This document shows positions 7,023 to 15,284 of a stretch of DNA of 21,301 bases, piece by piece. Positions within the stretch are counted from its first letter, which is position 1; each line of letters opens with the position of its first letter. A model generated the notes under the pieces. The model was given only the letters and a program-made list of their open reading frames with translations. It had not been told where the DNA came from and did not search any database. The DNA is from JBHEMT01 sp046262435. GTDB taxonomy: Bacteria > Chloroflexota > Dormibacteria > Aeolococcales > Aeolococcaceae. Location: contig JBHEMT010000128.1 in assembly GCA_046262435.1 (NCBI GenBank), forward strand, positions 1 through 21,301, written 5' to 3'. Made by a program: the position numbers and the translations under genes.

Positions 7023-8276
7023 TCAGGATCCCAGGAAGCTCGCCATCGTGGCCAGGTCGGTCCCACCTGGTGGAGCGCCGTTGCCGCCGCTCACCGTCGC
7101 TGCGCCACCATCCTGGGTGGAGTAGCCGGCCTGGAGCGGGCACGCCTTGAGCACTGGCGTTCCGAAGATCGGAAGGTTGCACGCTGCTGAGGTCTGGTCG
7201 GTCAGCGGCGCGTTCAGGTTGAACGCGCGCACGTGCAGGTAGTACATCCGCTGGTTCTCGGGACACACCGGGCCGGGCACCCGGCAGTCGTAGGAGCTGA
7301 ACGCCGACTTCGGGTTCTCGATGGCGGCGATCAGTCCGGAGGTCACGTTGGTGTCCCCGGGGACCGTCTTGTCCTTGCCGGTGAGGTTGCGGCCGAACAA
7401 GCCGAGCTCATCGGTGAACTTCTGCAGCTTGTCGATGGTACTGGGCAGCTGCTCCAGGGTTGCGCGAATCTGCCCGCTCCGTCCATTGAGGCCGGCGTCG
7501 AGCTGGGTCAGGGTGTCATCGGCATAGACGAGCAGCGACTGGAGGTGGTCGCTGTTGGTGGCGAAGGCACGCAGGGTGGCGTTGCTGTTGGCCACCAGCT
7601 GGTCGAGCGGCGTCTGGCTGAAGTCGGCGTTGAACGACTCGTTCTGGACCAGCATGTCGGAGAGCTGGGGGCTCACGTTGTCCAGGTTGGCCACCGGGCT
7701 GTCCAGGGTCTTGGTCAGGGTGACGCTGGCGTTGAGCAGGTGGTTGACATCGTCACCCTGCCCGGCGGCAGCCTTGCCGAACTCGGTGAGGAATGTCTTG
7801 AGCTGGTGCTGCTCTGGGGCCTGCAGCTCCTGAAGAACGTCGCCGAGGTCGACGGGTTGGGTGCTCTGCCGTTTCGGAAGAGTTGCGCCGTCGGCGATCT
7901 TCGGCGACCGGGCGCTGCCCGGTACGAGGTCGATGTACTTGGGCCCGAAGAGCCCGTGGGGGCGCAGCAGGACGCGCGCATCGCGGTGGATGTCGTAGGT
8001 CGCCGACCCCAGGGTGAGGGTGACCAGGGCGTGGTCGCCCTGGATGTCGATCGCCTTGACCTCGCCCACCTTGACCCCGGCCACCTGCACCGCCGCCTTG
8101 GGCTGCAGCGCGTCGGCATCGGCGAGCTGGGCCTTGACGGTCATGTCGTGGCTCCAGGGCAACGAGATTGTCGGCCCCGAGGGCATGCCACTGATGATCA
8201 CCCCGCAGATGGCCGCGAGGAAAAGGACCACGGTCACCGCCCCGGTGATCGCCGGAGAGCCGCGCCGCGGCCTCAC
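7023..8276 (-). CDS. MCE/MlaD-family protein, sixth of six (MceF position)
   Basis: Single-TM, secreted-side MCE protein. TM about 10-28, MCE barrel domain about 45-120 ending in the family-typical GPKYIDLVPG, then long helical segments (about 150-300) and a Cys-bearing C-terminal region ending ATMASFLGS. The start is taken as GTG 8276 (417 residues): it overlaps the preceding stop as GTGA and has GGAGGG six nt upstream. The ATG at 8294 would add six residues but has no ribosome site. The ectodomain has four Cys (SYDCRVPGPVC, AACNLP, KACPLQ). In known systems one copy of each MCE protein builds a hexameric lipid-carrying tube; this would be the last subunit. The C-terminal motif resembles that of the first MCE protein of the operon. 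Confidence 0.9.
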   Translation of the reverse strand: MRPRRGSPAITGAVTVVLFLAAICGVIISGMPSGPTISLPWSHDMTVKAQLADADALQPKAAVQVAGVKVGEVKAIDIQGDHALVTLTLGSATYDIHRDARVLLRPHGLFGPKYIDLVPGSARSPKIADGATLPKRQSTQPVDLGDVLQELQAPEQHQLKTFLTEFGKAAAGQGDDVNHLLNASVTLTKTLDSPVANLDNVSPQLSDMLVQNESFNADFSQTPLDQLVANSNATLRAFATNSDHLQSLLVYADDTLTQLDAGLNGRSGQIRATLEQLPSTIDKLQKFTDELGLFGRNLTGKDKTVPGDTNVTSGLIAAIENPKSAFSSYDCRVPGPVCPENQRMYYLHVRAFNLNAPLTDQTSAACNLPIFGTPVLKACPLQAGYSTQDGGAATVSGGNGAPPGGTDLATMASFLGS

Positions 8277-9655
8277 AGGCCGCCCTCCCACCATGCGGCG
8301 AAGAAGCTGGGACCGAGCTCACCCTGGAACGAGATATTCACTGGCGGGACAGAGGGCACCACCGGCGGAGGCGTAGCGGGTGGCGGCGTGGGCGAGCACA
8401 TCGGTGTCGGCGGCACCGTCGGCACCGACTGCCCGGGGAGCAGGGTCGGCAGCGGCGGAGCCACGCAGGGCGGGATCGGGGTGGACGGGACCTTCGGGAC
8501 GGGCACCGGAAGCGACGGGATCGCCGGCAGCGCGGGCAGGACAAGTTTGGGCAGGTTGAGACCGGGCGCGGTGAGTGGATTCGACGAGGGCGGCGGCGGG
8601 GGGGACGGAAGCCCCGCTGCCGGCGGCAGGCCGCTCAGGTCGATTCCCTGAAGCTGCTGGCGAAGGAAGTAGCCGTCCTTGCTGCTCTGCGAGATGGCGT
8701 CGCCGATGCGCAGGTTGAGGTCAAGCGCCGCCTGCTGACCGCCGCCGGTGCGGAACTGGACCGTCTGCGGATAGAGGTCGGTGACCAGACGGTCAAGCCG
8801 GTGGACGAGCTTGGGCAGCTCCACGAAGCCGGCCTGCAGCTGCGCGGCGCCGCCGTTGCCGAGCACCGCGTGGGCCGTCTGGTTGACCTGGTCGGTGTTG
8901 TGGATGTAGCCACGCAGGGCGGCACCGTTGGCCGTGGCCAGGGTGGCGGTGATGCGGTTGCTGTTGTCGATCACGCCGGCCAGGTCATCGCGCGCCGCGT
9001 TGAGGGTGTCAGCGGTGGTCCCGAGGTTGATCAGGATGTTGTTGATATCGGCGTCGTGCGCGGCCAGCGTGCCGGTCGGCACCTGCGAGTGCACCGACAG
9101 GTCACGCAGGTCGGGGATGAGCTGCTGGATCGTGCCCTCCTGGCCCTGCACCGCCGCACCCGCCGTGCGAATCAGGTTGGTCAGGTGGGTCCGGGTGTCC
9201 TTGTCGAAGGTGTCGAGCAGCTGGTCGAAGTCGACCACGGCGCGAGTCCGCGGCAGCGGGATGACCGCGTTGTCGGCGAGCGAGTGGCTCATGTCATGTC
9301 CGGGGTCGAGCTGGATGTACTTCTGCCCGAGCAGGGTGGCCAGCCGCACCTTGGCAGTGGTGTCACGCGGCAGCGGCCAGTTCTGGTCGTCGACATGGAA
9401 GATCACCTCGCTGTGATCGCCCTGCGCGGTGATCGCGGTGACCTGGCCGGCAAGGCGCCCGGCGATGCGCACGTCACTGGAGACGCTGATCCCGTCAGCG
9501 TCGGTCACCTGGGCGCTCACCGTGTGCGTGTGCGTCCACGGGGCGGCGAACTTGACGTTGATCGAGGCCATGACCGCGATGATCGCGGCCATCACCAGGC
9601 CAGCCAGGATGCCGGCCAGGACGGGGTTGCGCAGACCGCGCGAGACCGCTCTCAT
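8273..9655 (-). CDS. MCE/MlaD-family protein, fifth of six, with Pro-rich tail
   Basis: 460 residues: Arg-rich N-terminus, TM about 11-31, MCE domain about 43-120 (TLLGQKYIQLDPG), helical needle region about 140-340, then a 120-residue Pro-rich tail (341-460) with two Cys (397, 420) and a hydrophobic end FFAAWWEGGL. The ATG overlaps the previous stop by 4 nt (ATGA). In mycobacteria the fifth gene, MceE, encodes a lipoprotein; here the N-terminus has no Cys at all, so no lipobox, and the protein must stay anchored by its TM helix. Pro-rich tails are known in other mycobacterial Mce subunits, mainly the third and fourth. The tail could cross an outer cell-wall layer or bind a partner (inference). 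Confidence 0.9.
   Translation of the reverse strand: MRAVSRGLRNPVLAGILAGLVMAAIIAVMASINVKFAAPWTHTHTVSAQVTDADGISVSSDVRIAGRLAGQVTAITAQGDHSEVIFHVDDQNWPLPRDTTAKVRLATLLGQKYIQLDPGHDMSHSLADNAVIPLPRTRAVVDFDQLLDTFDKDTRTHLTNLIRTAGAAVQGQEGTIQQLIPDLRDLSVHSQVPTGTLAAHDADINNILINLGTTADTLNAARDDLAGVIDNSNRITATLATANGAALRGYIHNTDQVNQTAHAVLGNGGAAQLQAGFVELPKLVHRLDRLVTDLYPQTVQFRTGGGQQAALDLNLRIGDAISQSSKDGYFLRQQLQGIDLSGLPPAAGLPSPPPPPSSNPLTAPGLNLPKLVLPALPAIPSLPVPVPKVPSTPIPPCVAPPLPTLLPGQSVPTVPPTPMCSPTPPPATPPPVVPSVPPVNISFQGELGPSFFAAWWEGGL
8283..8288 (-). promoter_or_regulatory. Ribosome binding site deciding the MCE 6 start
   Basis: GGAGGG on the minus strand, 6 nt upstream of GTG 8274-8276. It favours this GTG, which overlaps the MCE 5 stop by 4 nt, over the upstream ATG at 8292-8294. 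Confidence 0.7.
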
Positions 9656-10716
9656 CGCGCTGTCCCGCAGGGGTTCTCAGCGGGCTCGCCGCCACAGCTG
9701 GACTGGCTGTAGCCGCCCGGGGGCGGCGTGCCGTCCACCCGGAGGGTGTCGATTCCGGACGGGTCACCCTGGTAGCCGGTGGCGGTGATCAGCTCGTTGA
9801 GCAGCACGTTGAGGTCGGGAATGTGCGGGTTGACGTCGGTGATCAGCGGGGTCAGAGCGTCGGAGGCCGCCTTCGCCGACCTCAACGAGGCTGGGCCCTT
9901 GCGGAAGATCGCCGCCAGGTTGCCCTCCTCGCCGCGGAGACCGGCGTCGAGGGTGGTGAGGGTTCCGGCCGCATGGTCGAGGGTCCCCTGGAGTTCGTGC
10001 TGCCGGGCAGCCAGGGCGCCGAAGGTGATATCAGCATTGCTGATCAACCCGCGCAGGCTGCCGTCCTCGCGGGCCAGGTCGCCGCTGATGGTGGCGAACT
10101 CTCCGTTGAGCCGGTCCAGCTCCGGCGAGCGCTGGGCCAGGACAGCGGTGATCGGCTGCAGGTCGCGGCTCAGCGGGTTGAGGTAGGCCAGCGTGGTGTT
10201 GAGGTCGTTGGCCCCGGTCCCGCCAAAGGCGATCGGCCCCTCCTGCAGCTGGGTGCGGATGGAGACCCGCACCTCAGGATCGAAGATGTTGGAGAAGGCG
10301 TCGAGGTTGACGGGGCTCGAGGTCTCGCCGACCCCAAAGCTGTGGTCGTCGGCCAGCGCCGGGCTACCCGCCGAGCCGGGCTGCAGGTCGACGTACATGT
10401 TGGAGAGCACGCCCTTCGGCTTGACGGCGATACGGGTACCGCGGTGCAGTGGCCAATGGGCCGCATCGACCTCGAGGACGACCTTGGCCTGACCACCGGC
10501 GACCTGGATGGACTGCACCGAACCGATCTCGATCCCGGCAACACGGACCTCGTTGCCCGAGGTCAGGCCGTTGGCGTCCGCAAAATAGGCGGTGATTTGG
10601 TGTGAGCTCGAACTCCCCAGAAAGGCGAAACCGGCCACAGCGGCGCCCCCGAGCACAGTGAGCAGCGCCAGCCTGGAGGAGACCGCCCGGTCGAGGACGC
10701 GGCGCAGCGTGGCCAT
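9652..10716 (-). CDS. MCE/MlaD-family protein, fourth of six
   Basis: 354 residues. TM about 13-33, MCE domain about 38-113 (GLTSGNEVRVAGIEIGSV, then GVLSNMYVDLQPG), a long helical region about 130-310, and a short C-terminus GYSQSSCGGEPAENPC with the protein's only two Cys. The start codon shares one base with the stop of the third MCE gene (TGATG), and GGGGGAG lies 7 nt before it. The usual LLGxKYV motif is altered to VLSNMYV, so this subunit's barrel loop differs from its paralogues. It is expected to form one sixth of the MCE tube anchored to the YrbE-ATPase complex. Confidence 0.9.
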   Translation of the reverse strand: MATLRRVLDRAVSSRLALLTVLGGAAVAGFAFLGSSSSHQITAYFADANGLTSGNEVRVAGIEIGSVQSIQVAGGQAKVVLEVDAAHWPLHRGTRIAVKPKGVLSNMYVDLQPGSAGSPALADDHSFGVGETSSPVNLDAFSNIFDPEVRVSIRTQLQEGPIAFGGTGANDLNTTLAYLNPLSRDLQPITAVLAQRSPELDRLNGEFATISGDLAREDGSLRGLISNADITFGALAARQHELQGTLDHAAGTLTTLDAGLRGEEGNLAAIFRKGPASLRSAKAASDALTPLITDVNPHIPDLNVLLNELITATGYQGDPSGIDTLRVDGTPPPGGYSQSSCGGEPAENPCGTAR

Positions 10717-11993
10717 CAGTTGGCTCCCCCACTGACCATCGTCGAGGCGGTCACCGCGGTCGGCGCCGCACCGGCGCTGGCCGGGGCCTGGCCATTGAGA
10801 GCCTTGCAGGCACCAACAACGTCGGCGGGATTGACCTTGATGGCTGAGAGCGCCTGCTTCAGGGACTCGGTGAAGTTGTTGGTGATCGTCTCGGTCACCG
10901 CGTCGCAGTGCTCGGAGAGGACGAGGTTGAGCGCCTTGTGGGTGTCATTCGGCAGGCTGAACATCGAGTCCCACTCGGTGGCCACCTTCTGGCCCTCGGG
11001 ATTGGTGACGGTCAGCTGGTCGGAGGGATAGGCGAGCTGGCCGAGCAGGGTGCCGGTGAACACCTCGTCGATGCCGCACGACTGGCCACCGCAGGACGCC
11101 TGGGGGTCCACCACCTGGCTCATGAATGCGTTCTGCGAGCGCAGCGTGGGCGCCAGCTCGGCCAGCGACTGCCGCTGGGCGGCGATGGTCGGCGCCATCG
11201 CGGTGTTGAACTCGGTGCTCACGTTCGAGGCCTCCTGCAGCGTGCGCAGCAGGGACTGGTCGCGGTCGGCAATCGCGCCGAAGGCGATGTTGCCGTTGCG
11301 CAGCAGGCCGGCGAGCTGGACGTGCTCGTCGGCCAGCGTCTGCATGATGGTGTTGAGGTTGGTGAAGATGGCGTCGGTCTGGGGCGCGTCCTTCTCGTAC
11401 ACCTTGGCCACCGGGGCAAGGTTGTGCACCACCTGCTGCAGCTGCGGGAGGATCGCCTGGATATCGCCGGGCCGGTTGGCGGTTGCCTGATCAAGGGCCG
11501 CGAGAACCTGCCGCTGCTCCTCCCTGGTCTTGGCGTCGAAGGCGTTGAAGATCTCGTCGTTGGAGACATCCTTGCTGCTCTGCGCGACCGGCAGGTAGCC
11601 GTCCGGCGCCACCTCCTGTCCGAGCCCCGAGTGGCCAGTCTTCAGGTCGACGTACTTCTCGCCCAGCAGGGTCTTCGGCTTCACGCTGACCAGGCCGTTG
11701 GTGTACACGGGTACTGCCCCGGAGTCGGTGAGCTCCATGGTCACCACCGTGTAGCCGGGCTGGCGCGGGTCATGGTCCACGTTGACAACCTTGCCCACCG
11801 CGACTCCCGCGACGCGAACGTCCGCCGAGGTGGGGATGCCGTCGGCGTCGGGGAAGATCGCTCGCACCCGGTAGTTCCCCGAGAAGGGGTTCGGCTGGCC
11901 GATGTGCAGCGCCAGAAACTCGATTCCGAAGATGGCAATCAGGGCGAAAACCACCAGGGCGACTGCATTCTGGATGACGCGCGGGCGACCCAT
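10716..11993 (-). CDS. MCE/MlaD-family protein, third of six
   Basis: 425 residues. TM about 10-30, MCE domain about 40-117 (DADGIPTSADVRVAGVAVGKV, LLGEKYVDLKTG), helical needle region about 140-300, and a larger C-terminal region with four Cys (CGGQSC, EHC, GAC) that probably forms a small disulfide-braced fold. The ATG shares a base with the preceding stop (TGATG) and has GGGAGG about 6 nt upstream. The C-terminal region after the helices, about 120 residues, is the longest non-Pro-rich one in the set and is not recognised. Confidence 0.9.
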   Translation of the reverse strand: MGRPRVIQNAVALVVFALIAIFGIEFLALHIGQPNPFSGNYRVRAIFPDADGIPTSADVRVAGVAVGKVVNVDHDPRQPGYTVVTMELTDSGAVPVYTNGLVSVKPKTLLGEKYVDLKTGHSGLGQEVAPDGYLPVAQSSKDVSNDEIFNAFDAKTREEQRQVLAALDQATANRPGDIQAILPQLQQVVHNLAPVAKVYEKDAPQTDAIFTNLNTIMQTLADEHVQLAGLLRNGNIAFGAIADRDQSLLRTLQEASNVSTEFNTAMAPTIAAQRQSLAELAPTLRSQNAFMSQVVDPQASCGGQSCGIDEVFTGTLLGQLAYPSDQLTVTNPEGQKVATEWDSMFSLPNDTHKALNLVLSEHCDAVTETITNNFTESLKQALSAIKVNPADVVGACKALNGQAPASAGAAPTAVTASTMVSGGAN

Positions 11994-13063
11994 CAGCTGC
12001 CTCCCAGCGCCGCGTACGCGTCCGGGGCCGGAGCAGCGCCGCTCTCGCTGACCGTCTGGCTGCTGCAGTCGCTCGGGCAGTTCACCGAGAACACCGACCA
12101 GTAGTGCTGGCCCTGGACGTTCGTGTCCGCGAAGGACGAGCCCAGGTGCGGGAAGATGTCGTGGATCGAGCGACGCACCGGCTCGAGGGCGGTGAGCGTC
12201 GTGTTGGTCTGGTCGAGGAAGCCCTTGGTGCTCTGCAGCGCCAGGGGGAGCGCCTGCAGGGTGGCCTGCAGCTGGGGCACCTCCCCGGTGACCACGCCGT
12301 CCAGCTCACGCAACAGCTGGTCGGCCTGCTGCAGGGTGCCGCCGATGGCGCCCTCCTGGGCCGCCAGCTGACCCATCACCGCGTTCCAGGTGCCGAACTC
12401 CTGGCGCACCTGTTCGCGCTGCTTGGCCAGCACGGTGTAGAACCGCTGCAGCTCGACCACGATGTCGTCGAGCTGCTGCCTGCGGGTTGCCAGCTCCGCA
12501 GCCGGCCCGTTGAGCGAGGTCGTCAGCTGCCGCAGCGTGCCCGCCTGGCTGTTGAGGTCGTCGCCCCGGTTGGCGGTGGCGTCGCCGAGCGCGTTGATGA
12601 GCAGCTTGAGCCGGTCGCGGGTGGTGGGATCGAAGATTGCCAGCACCTGGTCGATCTCCACCGGTGACGAGGTGCGCGCCACCGGGATGGCGTCACCGGT
12701 GTGCATCGCTGTCGCCCCGTGACCTCGAACGATCTCGATGTAGGTCTCGCCGAGCAGGTTCTTCTTGCGGATCGCGGCCGCGGCCTCGCTGTCGATGGGC
12801 AGGCTGCCGGCCTTGTCGATGACCATGCTCACCGCGGCAGTGCTGCCCTGGGCGGTCACCTCGTCGACGTGGCCGACCACGGTGCCGTTGAGGTACACCT
12901 CGTTGCCGGTCTTGATGCCATCCGCGTCGTGCACCGACGCGGACAGCCGGAAGGGGTGGGCCCACGGGGTGACCACGCCCATCTGGCTGATGATGTAGCC
13001 GAGCACCGCCACGCAGCCGACGATGTAGACGAGGTACACGGGCAGGTTGCGGGAGCTGCGCAC
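11993..13063 (-). CDS. MCE/MlaD-family protein, second of six
   Basis: 356 residues. TM about 8-28, MCE domain about 37-113 (DADGIKTGNEVYLNGTVVGHV, LLGETYIEIVRG), helical region about 130-300, then FSVNCPSDCSS near the C-terminus, giving two ectodomain Cys. The start is GTG 13061-13063, three nt after the previous stop, with GGGGAG 7 nt upstream. An IVGC sequence at residues 14-17 formally fits a lipobox, but it lies inside the hydrophobic helix after a very short h-region, so a TM anchor is more likely. It ends AYAALGGS, loosely like the ends of the first and sixth MCE proteins. Confidence 0.9.
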   Translation of the reverse strand: MRSSRNLPVYLVYIVGCVAVLGYIISQMGVVTPWAHPFRLSASVHDADGIKTGNEVYLNGTVVGHVDEVTAQGSTAAVSMVIDKAGSLPIDSEAAAAIRKKNLLGETYIEIVRGHGATAMHTGDAIPVARTSSPVEIDQVLAIFDPTTRDRLKLLINALGDATANRGDDLNSQAGTLRQLTTSLNGPAAELATRRQQLDDIVVELQRFYTVLAKQREQVRQEFGTWNAVMGQLAAQEGAIGGTLQQADQLLRELDGVVTGEVPQLQATLQALPLALQSTKGFLDQTNTTLTALEPVRRSIHDIFPHLGSSFADTNVQGQHYWSVFSVNCPSDCSSQTVSESGAAPAPDAYAALGGS

Positions 13064-13066
13064 CGG

Positions 13067-14218
13067 TCAGCTCCCCATGAAGGCGGCCAGCGCAAGCAGG
13101 TCGCCGCCGGCACTGCTGCCTGGCTGAGTGGACGCCTCGACGGCATTCCCGGGCGTGTTGCGGTCGCTGAAGCCGTTGCCGGTGCAGGAGCTCTTGCCTC
13201 CCGGGCCGGCCGGGTTGTAGAGGCAGATCCGAAAGATCGCCGAGGTGCTTCCGTCAGCGCGCTTCTCCAGGGCGCCGCCGGTGCTGGTGGGGCCCCGCTT
13301 GAGCCCCTCGACCAGCGAGGTGAGCTGGAGCGGGGTGTTGAACTGGGTTCCAACGATGTCGAGCTGGGCGGTCTCCGCCTGGAGCGTCTGCACGAAATGG
13401 GGCAGGGTGCTGAGGGTGTCGTGCAAGGCCGGCACCGCCCCGTTGAGGGCGACGTTGAAGTCGCTGAAGGCGGCCTGGGAGTCGACGAACTGGCGGCTGA
13501 AGGCAGCCTGCTCGGTCTCGATGGCGTTCAACGTGTTCTGCCCGTTGGTGATCAGCTGCGACATCTGGTTGAGCTGGTCGTCGGTGGTGATCCGGCCGAG
13601 CACGCCGTCGAGGCCGACCAGGATGCGGTCGAGGTCGGGGTCGCGGTTGTTCAGGGTGGTCCCGAAGGTGGCCAGGTGCTGGAGATCGGCGGTGCCGGCC
13701 TGGATCGCCTCATTGAGATTTCGGCCCTGCCCGGCGGCGCCGGCGCCGAGATCGTCGATGAGCACCCGCGCCGAGGCGCGGGTCTGCGGATCGAGGCTGG
13801 AGATGAACTGGTCGAGTTCGACCGGCACCTCCTTGGTGCCCGAGTGGATGGTCTGCCGGGCGTCGAAGGCCGGTGCGCTGGGTTTGCCGTCCTGGAGATC
13901 GACGTACTTCTCGCCGAGGAGCGACTTGGGACGAATCGCCGCCTTGACCCCCTGGTGCAGCGGCCAGTGGTCGTCGTCGACCTGGATGGTCACCTTGGAG
14001 ACCTGGCCCTGGAGCGCCTCGATGCTGTCGATGGTGCCCACCTTGGCGCCGGCCTCGAGAACGTCGCTTCCCGCCACCAGCCCCGAGGCATCGGGGTAGG
14101 TGATCGTCACCTCGTGCCGGGGCTTGAGGAACAGGGCGCGCTGCGATGCCAGGGCGAACGAGGTCACCCCTGTGAGAAGGGCGAGGGTGACGATCCCGGC
14201 CAGCAACTGACGGCGCAT
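13067..14218 (-). CDS. MCE/MlaD-family protein, first of six (MceA position)
   Basis: 383 residues. TM about 5-25, MCE domain about 34-110 (DASGLVAGSDVLEAGAKVGTI, LLGEKYVDLQDG), long helical region about 130-320, then a short C-terminus with two Cys (RICLYN, KSSC) and the ending LLALAAFMGS. The ATG follows the ATPase stop by 6 nt, and AGGA of the ribosome site overlaps that stop (TAGGA), so the two are tightly coupled. It has the strongest family motifs of the set. Confidence 0.92.
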   Translation of the reverse strand: MRRQLLAGIVTLALLTGVTSFALASQRALFLKPRHEVTITYPDASGLVAGSDVLEAGAKVGTIDSIEALQGQVSKVTIQVDDDHWPLHQGVKAAIRPKSLLGEKYVDLQDGKPSAPAFDARQTIHSGTKEVPVELDQFISSLDPQTRASARVLIDDLGAGAAGQGRNLNEAIQAGTADLQHLATFGTTLNNRDPDLDRILVGLDGVLGRITTDDQLNQMSQLITNGQNTLNAIETEQAAFSRQFVDSQAAFSDFNVALNGAVPALHDTLSTLPHFVQTLQAETAQLDIVGTQFNTPLQLTSLVEGLKRGPTSTGGALEKRADGSTSAIFRICLYNPAGPGGKSSCTGNGFSDRNTPGNAVEASTQPGSSAGGDLLALAAFMGS

Positions 14219-14224
14219 ACGGTC

Positions 14225-15268
14225 CTAATCCATTCCCAGCGGGCCATCGCCGGAAGCGTTGAAGAACTGGTGGACGAACTCGTCCTCCGAGTCCTCGATC
14301 TCCTGCTTGGTGCCGAAGTGGCGCATCCGGCCCTTGTAGAGGATACCGATGTTGTCCGCGAACCTCCGCACGGCACCCACATCGTGACTGACCACGATCG
14401 AGGTGGCCTCGTACTTGGCGCTGATCTCGCGGATCAGGTCACAGAGCAGGGTGGTTCGCACCGGGTCGAGCCCTGAGTCGGGCTCGTCGAAGAGCAGGAT
14501 CTTGGGCTCCATCACCAGCGCCCTGGCGAAGCCGGCGCGCTTGCGCATGCCGCCGCTCAGCTCGTTGGGGAGCCGGGTGCCGGCGCCCGCCAGGCCCACC
14601 TCGCTGAGCCGCTCGTTGACGGTCTCCTTGACCTCGTTCTCCGGCGTCTTGGTGTGCTGGCGAAGCGGGAAAGCCACGTTGTCGAAAACGTTCATCGAGG
14701 AGAAGAGGGCACCGTCCTGGAAGAGCATCCCCATCCCCCTGCGCATCTTGAGGAGCTCCTTCTCGCTGAGCTTGGAGACCTGCTCGCCATCGACGAACAC
14801 CTCCCCGCGGTCGGGGGGGAGGAGACCGACGATGTGGCGCAGCAGCACGCTCTTGCCGGTTCCCGAGGGGCCCATGAGCACGGTGATCTCGCCGCGGGGG
14901 ATCCGGCAGGTCACCCCGTCGAGCACCTTGTTGCTGCCGAAGGTCTTGCAGACGTCCTTGAGCTCGATGACCGGGTCCTTCTCCCAGGTCTGCACCGACT
15001 GGTTGGTCCCCTCGGCGGTCTCGGACTTGCCCTTGCCGCGGCCGCGCTGCTCGGTCTCACTCTCGCGACCGCCCCCCGTGCGAGCGCCGGCAAGCTCGCG
15101 CTGCCCGCGGCTCCCGCCGTGGTCTTCGGACTGCCGGTCGGGGTCCTGGTCGTCACCATCGTGACCCCGTTGCTGGTCCCGGGCCGGCATGCCATCGGGC
15201 CGAACGCCGACGCCACGGCGCTGGCCCTCGTGCCGTTCCGCGTCGGTGGTGCTCTGCGTGTCTGTCAT
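14225..15268 (-). CDS. MlaF/Mkl-like ABC transporter ATPase with N-terminal extension
   Basis: Cytoplasmic ATPase that drives YrbE/MCE lipid transport (MlaF in Gram-negatives, Mkl/MceG in actinobacteria). Core from residue 98: Walker A GPSGTGKS (133-140), Q-loop in MLFQDGALFSSMNVFDNVAF (Q184), signature ELSGGM (236-241), Walker B ILLFDEP (257-263), switch His in VVSHD (H295). The sequence ALFSSMNVFDNVAFPL is typical of the MlaF branch. Residues 1-97 are a hydrophilic, Arg/Asp/Glu/Gln/Gly-rich extension with GC-rich third codon positions, so probably translated. The ATG at 15268 is 16 nt after the YrbE stop with a weak site (AAGAG) next to it; an internal GTG at residue 92 is an alternative that would give a standard-sized protein. 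In mycobacteria this gene is unlinked; here it sits between the second YrbE and the first MCE gene. Confidence 0.92.
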   Translation of the reverse strand: MTDTQSTTDAERHEGQRRGVGVRPDGMPARDQQRGHDGDDQDPDRQSEDHGGSRGQRELAGARTGGGRESETEQRGRGKGKSETAEGTNQSVQTWEKDPVIELKDVCKTFGSNKVLDGVTCRIPRGEITVLMGPSGTGKSVLLRHIVGLLPPDRGEVFVDGEQVSKLSEKELLKMRRGMGMLFQDGALFSSMNVFDNVAFPLRQHTKTPENEVKETVNERLSEVGLAGAGTRLPNELSGGMRKRAGFARALVMEPKILLFDEPDSGLDPVRTTLLCDLIREISAKYEATSIVVSHDVGAVRRFADNIGILYKGRMRHFGTKQEIEDSEDEFVHQFFNASGDGPLGMD

Positions 15269-15284
15269 CTCTTGTTCTGCTCGC

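Noticed and set aside
8277..8294. ATG 8294 as start of the sixth MCE gene
   Set aside because: No ribosome site precedes it, whereas GTG 8276 has GGAGGG at good spacing and the same GTGA/ATGA coupling seen elsewhere in the operon.
13013..13024. Lipobox (IVGC) in the second MCE protein
   Set aside because: It is embedded in a continuous hydrophobic helix after a very short h-region, and the usual MCE architecture is an uncleaved TM anchor; left as unlikely rather than impossible.
12701..14476. 591-residue open frame opposite the MCE 1 and MCE 2 genes
   Set aside because: It has no recognisable domain and shows the composition of a mirror of coding DNA; both MCE genes on the other strand are clear. 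Similar long antisense frames at 820-1689, 3286-4617, 7233-8651 and 10908-12104 were dropped for the same reason.
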